Source of the DNA: Trichosphaerium sp. ATCC 40318
Taxonomy: Eukaryota; Discosea; Flabellinia; Trichosidae
NCBI GenBank assembly: GCA_038496445.1
Contig: JALMLS010000373.1
Coordinates: 62,001 to 126,000, forward strand
Direction of reading: 5' to 3'
DNA length: 64,000 bases
Shown: piece after piece, positions 57,318 to 64,000 of the stretch
How positions within the stretch are numbered: position 1 is the first letter of the stretch
Layout of the letters: every line of letters begins with the position of its first letter
Made by a program: the position numbers and the translations under genes
Notes under the pieces: generated by a model
Told to the model about the DNA's origin: nothing
The model's database searches: none
The model's input: the letters and a program-made list of their open reading frames with translations, nothing else

Positions 57318-60300
57318 ATGAGACTACTCATTCTGTTCGCTATTTTAGCATTATCACGTGTACATGCGAAGGTGATAGATATTCAACCGTGGAAGGACTC
57401 TGGAGCGTATCAAAAGTGTCTTAGTACGTCTAGGTTGTTACTAATCTTTTTACCCTTATTTATTACCTCTAAAGAGATGTATCTAACACTTAATTATAGA
57501 AGTAGACCAGAGTTGGCTTTCAGTTGTTAACACGAGTGGTATTTACACTGACGGTAAAAAATTCAAGGCCCAATGTATGGGATATTCACCTACACCTATC
57601 GGTACGTTCAATAATACCTTTTATTTGTAAAATACGTCTATCCCTAAATGTCAAAGAGGGTTTTCGTTTTTTGACTTTTTTTTTGCTGTTCTCGGCTCTG
57701 CTTGTTATGTCGCTGACGTCCTCGCTTAGGTTATTCGTTTGAGGTTAATCCACATGGTGATTACTATACTTCTAATTGGAAGAACCTGTGGGAGAGGGAT
57801 TTGTTGTTAATGCACAAGGCAGGCTTGAATCTTGTGCGTCTGTGGAACTGGAACCTTCAGGTATGTCTTTGGGAACCATCAGTGTTCGGATTTTTAGGAA
57901 CTGGGGAAACCCTCCCTTTCTGACTTATTTGTGACTTAGAGTGATCACACTGAGTTTCTAGACAAGTGTAAGGAGTATGGCATGCGTGTACGCCCTTTAT
58001 TAGCGCTATAGTTCGCCGTTAAGCTGATAACAAGCGCTTAGGTTCTTGTTCCTTTTATTATGAATATAAAGATCTATCCGGACTTGAAGGATATGCCTAC
58101 ACGTCGTTTGGCTTTAGAAAACTTTAGAGCTTTCCTTGAGCGACAAAGTAAGTATTTGTCTTTTGTTGTCAACTCTTTTTCAAAGAAGGTTTTACCTTGG
58201 CTTTGAAAAGGTTATGAGTCTTGTCACAAAAAAAGACGTGAACTCTTTGTGTGCCACAAATCTTTGTTTTCTTTTTTATTTTGAAATGTCATGCGCATTT
58301 CGTGGATAGCACTACAATTAGCATTATTGACACTGCGACGCTGTTTTTAAACCTGTTTATGACACGTGACGTTTTACATAAAATAAACAAGATTTTTTTT
58401 GTGTTTTACAACTAATCTCTGTTTAGATCACCCTGCAGTGTTCGGCTATCTTATTGGAAATGAGCTTAATAAAGTACCTTCATTTAAATTAGTAAAAATG
58501 AATCTAATCACGCAATACTTTAGGAGTTCCAGACACAGCTTCCTGAGCTTTTTTCGCTTGTTAACCAAATGGTGTTTATAAGTAACCAGTAAGTCTTTTC
58601 TTGTTTAAGGGTTTGCGTGTTTTATATTCTGATAATCTCCTTTTAGGTATCATTTGGATACCTACTTCCCTGGAGAAGAAATGGTCAACGGCAAACCTAG
58701 AAAAATCCATCCTATTACAATCCCGCTCGCTGATGACGGTTCTTTTCATTCTTTATTACAAGACTACAATGAGATTTTAAATATATCTTACTGGTCATTG
58801 CAAACATATCGTAATCCATTCGATGATGGTCATACTGGAATGGGTGATGTACGTATACATGGACATACTAGTGATATTAAAGATAGATAAATAATCTCAC
58901 GTGTAGGTTTTTAACAAATTCTCAGAACTTACACAAAGCAGAAGAACGCATCTTATGATTACAGAATTTGGTGCTGACTCTAACTCACACCATCCTGAAC
59001 GTCCAAAGTCTCAAGCTGAAATGATAAAAAAGCAATGGGAAACAGTTAGGGATGGAGCTTTCTCTCTTGGCGGTTGTATTATGGTAGAACAGTCTCAACA
59101 AAACCCAAAAAAATTATTTACTCATTTTGCTAGGAATTTAATGACGAGTGGTGTAAAGGAACTTTCTCTGATACACGAAATCCTGGCCCTTGTCCGAGTT
59201 ACCAATATAAATCTCAGAGTCCCTGTTCTCATAATGTATCATATCAATTGATATATGAAGAGTATATGGGTCTTGTAGAGCTTTGGGAAGGTACGTTGTT
59301 TTGTGTAGGTTTTTTTTGTAAATGTTCTTGATTGATGTGTCTGTAGGTCCTTCAAAAGCTGGTAACAAGTTGATCAGATTGGACCATGAGTACTGTATAA
59401 AGCCTAAAGAAGCGTATTTCGCTATTGGAGAGTCATGGAATGGCAGTTTTGCTAAAACGTCACCGTGTATTGGCTCTAAGTTTCACACTCAGTTCAACGG
59501 AGAAGATTATTGTTGTTCTTTTGATAACTCATTTAAGGTTAGAAAAAAGTCGTGGCAATTCTCCCGCTGACTTTCATGTGTAGTTGACTATTATCGCTGG
59601 TGGTATTATTGGTGTTCTTGCTACTGCTGCGCCTTTTGCATTTGTTATAATGAAATCTTGTTTAAAAGACTGTGCTTGTGTAAAGAAAATGTCAAAGGCA
59701 AAGAAGAAAAAAAATGGAACAGAAAAGAGATCGAGCTCTTTATCGAATGTTGCCGGAGATACAAACCGACGCGTAACGAAGGTAAGATTCTATTGAACTA
59801 GTAAAAAAATCCAGCATGTTTCGTGACTAACTTATAGGAGGAGCTGAGTCGAGCTTTTTCGATGTTTCGCCCTAGATCCACAAAGTTGTTGAGGTAAGAA
59901 TATTATTATTTGTAGGAATTTTTTGAGAATGTAATGTTTGGTGCTCTGTAGGGAGAGATTACTTCGATCTATAACTGATATGCTTGATGCCCAAATAGTT
60001 AAAGATTATGATATTGCATTACGCGTTGTTTATCAGCGTTACATGGAAGGTTATTATATCTGGAAGGGCAAGAAAGACTTTGAGACAGCTGTAGACACCA
60101 AAAAGATTTTGGACGAACTTGCTCTCTACGTATTTACTTGCCAAACCGCTGGTAAGAATTAAGAAAGTAATTGATATGTTTGCATACTAAATATTGTACA
60201 GGAACCATTAATCATTCTCCAGAGAAAGTTATGGAGGTAAATGTTTACGAAGTTTTCTCAGAACATTCAGCACTATTTAGCATTTGCGCTCTTTTTGATA

Positions 60301-63300
60301 GCGTTGTGTCCACCAACATTCTTTTTGTAGGTATACGACTTTCTTAAAGAGCACTTGCTTGATCCGCAACATGATCCAAATATCCAACGCGACGTTACTT
60401 TCACAGTACCTGCCAAGGGAAAACAAACTGAAGAGTATATCCGACAAATATTTGAGTATTACTATTACGTATTCAAGTACTGCAAGCTCACATTCGATGA
60501 CATTAACTACGACGGCATGAGGTAAATCAAATACTTGAGAAGCTCCATATTTATTTACAAGAAAAACCACTCACTGATACGTTTAGACGAAAGAACTTCA
60601 CCATCAGACTGTGGAACTATAAGCCATTTTTGAACTTGCGGTTTTTTGACAAGAAACCAGCGGCACTTGGTACTCATGACTTTTGGGGCAAAGAGCACGA
60701 GTTTGGTAAAGTAAGTTTCGGTTATTAGTTTATTATTTCTTATCATTTTAACACTACAACAGGGTGTCCACGACTTTTTAGCTTGGAAAAAAGTGAACAA
60801 TCCTAAAACATTGACGAAGTGGTTTCCTGAGCGTGGAGGTTTATTTACTCTTGTATATAATTACAATTGGTATATTAGACTTAATTATGTTATGGCTATC
60901 ATTGTTTGGGCACTCATTGATAAAGTACGATACAGGAAAACGAAAACCAAGAAAAAAATGAGAAAAAATTATTAAATTTTGTAATCAAAACCTTCTTTAA
61001 CCTCTTTTTAGGGTGCTTGTCCGAATGCTGTTGTTACTCTTGGTGCTAAAGGTGATGTCGCTTTTGGACTACTGATATGGCTTTTAAATTTCTGGGTTGT
61101 TGGTCTTCAGCATACAAAGATTTCTCATTTCTTTTCTGGAGTGTTTTGGTTTGGTATGACATTCGTGATATTCTACTTAAAACGTACGACAATGCCCTGC
61201 GGAAACAAATAATATTTAACTGTGTATTTAAGCTATAAAGGCTATAACGATTGATATCGGAGTATTTGCGGTGTCCTTGGACTTGATAATTTTCGCTTAT
61301 TTGCTTCTGAGGTAACTCTTTTAGTTCATTGACTTCCTTTTCTTATTACTTTATACAGAGCATTAAAGATAGTTGTCCAAGAGATTTATCTTAATTTCTT
61401 TGTATCTGTACCTTTTGATATTGCCGGTCGTTTATCAAGACAAGGATGGAGAGGGGTCTTGTACGATGACAGATCTCGAAAAACTGAAAAACTAACATGA
61501 ATTTTGTTTTAGGCCAAAGAGAGTCTTACACAAGATCCTTACTTTCCTCTTCAACCTCGTTTTTTGGGTTTCTGTGATAGCACTGAACATTGTACTATTC
61601 ACTGTGTACGTATATCACACTGAAAAGAATAAGAATTCGTATGAGATCTTAACATGCTATTATAGTTTTGAACCAACTCTTGTTCGAATTGACTTTGATC
61701 AATGCATTTGTACTGAAGAACCCAGCGAATTGAATATGCCTTACTACCACAAGAACTGTGCACTTATACAGACAAGTTGTTATTCTGGTGTTATCATAAC
61801 ATGGATCGCCACAATCCTCGTTTTCGGTGTCATCAATAACATATGCTACCAGGTTCGCTTTTCTACCTTTTCTCTTACTTCAAATCGTGCCCCTCAGAGT
61901 AACCTTTTATAGGCTGGTCTCTTAGTTTATGGTATCATATTCGGTACAATTAGACGTGTCGGAAACGTAAAGACTTGGAGTGATGTCACAGACTTTCAAA
62001 AACCGATTACGGAAAAGAACTTCAAAGCAATTTCTTATGTATTCAAAGACAGAACTGGTAAGTTCGAAGCTTGTTATTCGTTTTCATGTACACTTACGCA
62101 TGTTTTCTTTTTTAGCTCTCATAGGAGACGTATGGGAAAAGATTATAGAAGCTATGGGTGAAGAAGATATCCTAAGTGAAGAGGAAGAAACCAACTACAA
62201 AAAACGGTTGATGTCTATTCCTCCAAAGTAAGTTGTATGTTTTCTTTGTCGCCTACTAACTATTTTTGAACAGTAATAAAGAAGCTAAAAGAAGGTTGAT
62301 ACAGTTCCTATGGTCTCTTGAATCAATGACACATTGGCATAACCGCAGTCGCGAAGTTTATGTAAGTCAGAAAATGTGATAAGAGGTACTTACCTATTTT
62401 TCCTTTTTAGGACTCTTATTATACTCAACGTCATCGTGTTCGTACTATGCCTTCATGGACTGTTATGGTTCCAGTGTACAGTGAGACTATTATATACTCC
62501 ATAGAAGAGCTTCTAAGACCACCAGAGGTAAAGGTATCAACAGGAGAATCCATTTATTCAAGGAACAAGAAAATGTACAGTTACAGCAAAGTAATTTCGT
62601 TCCTCACACTTTTTAGCGTTGTTAAGGAAACAAGACAAAAAATATCAAAGCTTGAGTACCTTGCAGGAACATTTACTGAAGATTGGGAGGTATTCGTTCA
62701 ACGTAAGATCAAGCCGTTGACAGGAATATTGAATCCACAAAAAGCTTTGAAGATGCTGATCAGGGTACAACAAAAAATCTGTTTTGTGAAGCTTGTTCTT
62801 ACGCTGTTTAGTATGAATTACGAGATCCAGAAGTCATCAAACGTGTTCGTCTTTGGTGTAGTCTTCGTGGTCAAACACTTTGCAAAACAGTCAGAGGTCT
62901 TCATTATTACAGAGATGCAATAAGATTCCTTCTTTCACTTGAAGAACCAGATTTAAGCGAAAACGAGCTTGATGCGCTTGTTGATAGAAAGTTCCAGATT
63001 CTTATCACCCACCAACGTTTCAGTGATGCTGTACAAGGTAAAAACAATAATTGGCTTGAAGTACGTACCCATAATTTTGTCCAAGAGAGGATTCTTATTT
63101 TTTTCTTTTTCTGAACGAAATAAATTAGGCAATGGAGTTATTGAAAGAAGTGTACCCACATTTCGACCTTGCATTCAATATTGAGAATGCACGTACTGGT
63201 GAATTCAAGTCTTGTTGTTTTACTAGAGATACGTTTAAATGGATGTCTAAGCTAGAAAACGAAAATGGAAACCGTAGAAGAGGGAACAATGTTCCCGCAG

Positions 63301-64000
63301 AAAAGAGCTTGAAATTGAGATATGCCGTAAGGAGTTTTGTTCCGTTTTTTTTTTGCCTTGCTAATGGTTTTTGTTAGCAAGGTGATTACGTTGTTGTCAA
63401 GCGTCCTGGACCTTTGAAGCTTGGTGAAGGTAAAGCAGAGAATCAAATACATGCACTACCGTTCGCGTTACACCAAGTGATACAAGTCAACGGTACGTTG
63501 TTGGAAAAAGTAAACAAAAACAACTTAAGCTGACTTTGAACGAAAGATATGAACCAAGATAACTCTTTTGAGGATGCTATTAAAGTACCAACACTTTTAT
63601 ACAAATGGATGACACCTACAGGTATGATTATCAAACATTTAACTAAAAGTTGGAGCCACGTGTTCTTACACATAAAAAGGTCAACTAAACGAGGAAATTG
63701 CAAAGTATGATCACAACAAAGTTATCCCAAAATATCGCGTTGTAGGATTCCCAGAGCACTGCTTCACCAGGTAGGACATAATTAACCTTTTATTTCGAGT
63801 ATTATTCTAATAGAATTATGTTAGGGATCTCAGTAAAGTTGGAGAGTTTATGGGATCAGCTGAATGGACTTTTGTCACAATCACACAAAGAACGTTATCT
63901 TATCCTTTGGCAACAAGACTTCATTACGGCCATCCTGATTTCTTTGACGGATACTGGGTCAGAACACGTGGAGGTCCATCAAAAGCGTCACTTAAGGTAC
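57318..64000 (+). CDS. GH72-like glucanosyltransferase fused to 1,3-beta-glucan synthase (GT48), partial
   Basis: Very large membrane enzyme, cut by the window end. It starts with a signal peptide (MRLLILFAILALSRVHAKVI). The extracellular domain is GH72/clan-A-like: GIYTDGKKFKAQCMGYSPTP, DLLLMHKAGLNLVRLWNWNL, acid/base Glu in FGYLIGNELN (about 58440) and a nucleophile Glu in MITEFGAD (about 58955). A Cys-rich segment, a transmembrane helix (GGIIGVLATAAPFAFVIMKS) and a Lys-rich loop follow. After two short exons, the GT48 (FKS1/callose synthase) part begins: YDFLKEHLLDPQHDPNIQRD, then KTLTKWFPERGGLFTLVYNY, many transmembrane helices, VMVPVYSETIIYSIEEL, WLEAMELLKEVYPHFDLAFN, and the catalytic-region GHPDFFDGYWVRTRGGPSKA at the edge. 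No stop or start lies between the two halves and each junction splices in frame. It should make beta-1,3-glucan and could remodel it outside the membrane. Confidence 0.85.

Noticed and set aside
1-64000. CRISPR array or bacterial operon structure
   Set aside because: No regularly spaced repeats; intron-rich genes and eukaryotic families throughout rule out a prokaryotic source.

Overview
The window is nuclear DNA from a unicellular (or at least very compact) eukaryote. The genes are split by many short introns, mostly about 40-110 nt, with GT..AG ends; the donor is very often GTAC(G/T). The sequence is AT-rich with long T tracts in introns, and intergenic gaps are mostly 0.1-0.9 kb. Eukaryote-only families are present: a polo-like kinase, ATG5, CENP-X, a calpain, a CLU-domain protein, TBC and F-box proteins. 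I cannot name the organism. A GT48 glucan synthase fused to a GH72-like domain and a plant-type LRR membrane protein would fit a walled or formerly walled protist, but that is inference.

Layout, left to right. 1-130 may be the 3' end of a gene. 294-1838 is an F-box/beta-propeller protein (+). 2302-5400 is a polo-like kinase (+). 5695-5767 is a tRNA-Val (-). 5906-6483 is a C2-domain protein (-). 7132-8464 is a plant-type LRR membrane protein (+). 9353-11361 is a vWA protein with a Gly/Tyr/Ser tail (+). 11766-16826 is an EF-hand calpain (-). 17157-18570 is a short-chain dehydrogenase (-), divergent from a Na+/H+ exchanger at 18698-21542 (+). 21908-22931 is a CPFC peroxiredoxin-like protein (-). 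23531-26911 is an RGS-domain protein kinase (-), preceded by a small coiled-coil gene. 27508-33157 is a CLU-LRR protein (-), divergent from an F-box/ankyrin/AAA protein at 33715-37102 (+). An unidentified gene lies at about 38098-39580 (+). 39682-42832 is a giant S18-domain protein (-), divergent from ATG5 at 42967-44249 (+). A broken MORN_2-repeat gene (44815-46080, -) and a nicotinamide riboside kinase-like gene (46102-47051, +) follow.

From 47147 to 54852 there is a large inverted duplication: two arms of about 3.5 kb around a spacer of about 0.7 kb. Each arm carries a polysaccharide lyase 14-like gene and an F-box/TBC (Rab-GAP) gene. The left lyase copy has lost its 5' end. After the duplication come an intact coiled-coil/F-box/MORN_2 gene (55045-56507, -), CENP-X (56786-57151, +), and a very large gene running off the right edge (57318-64000, +) that joins a secreted GH72-like glucanosyltransferase domain to a 1,3-beta-glucan synthase.

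Recurring themes are signalling (PLK, RGS-kinase, calpain, C2, Rab-GAP), F-box adaptors with varied partner domains (five genes), and extracellular polysaccharide work (PL14, GH72-GT48). The most notable items are multidomain fusions: GH72-TM-GT48, RGS-kinase, CLU-LRR, F-box-ankyrin-AAA and F-box-TBC. The hexamer CACGTG is also strongly over-represented. All exon structures were spliced by eye; CDS coordinates are outer spans that include introns.
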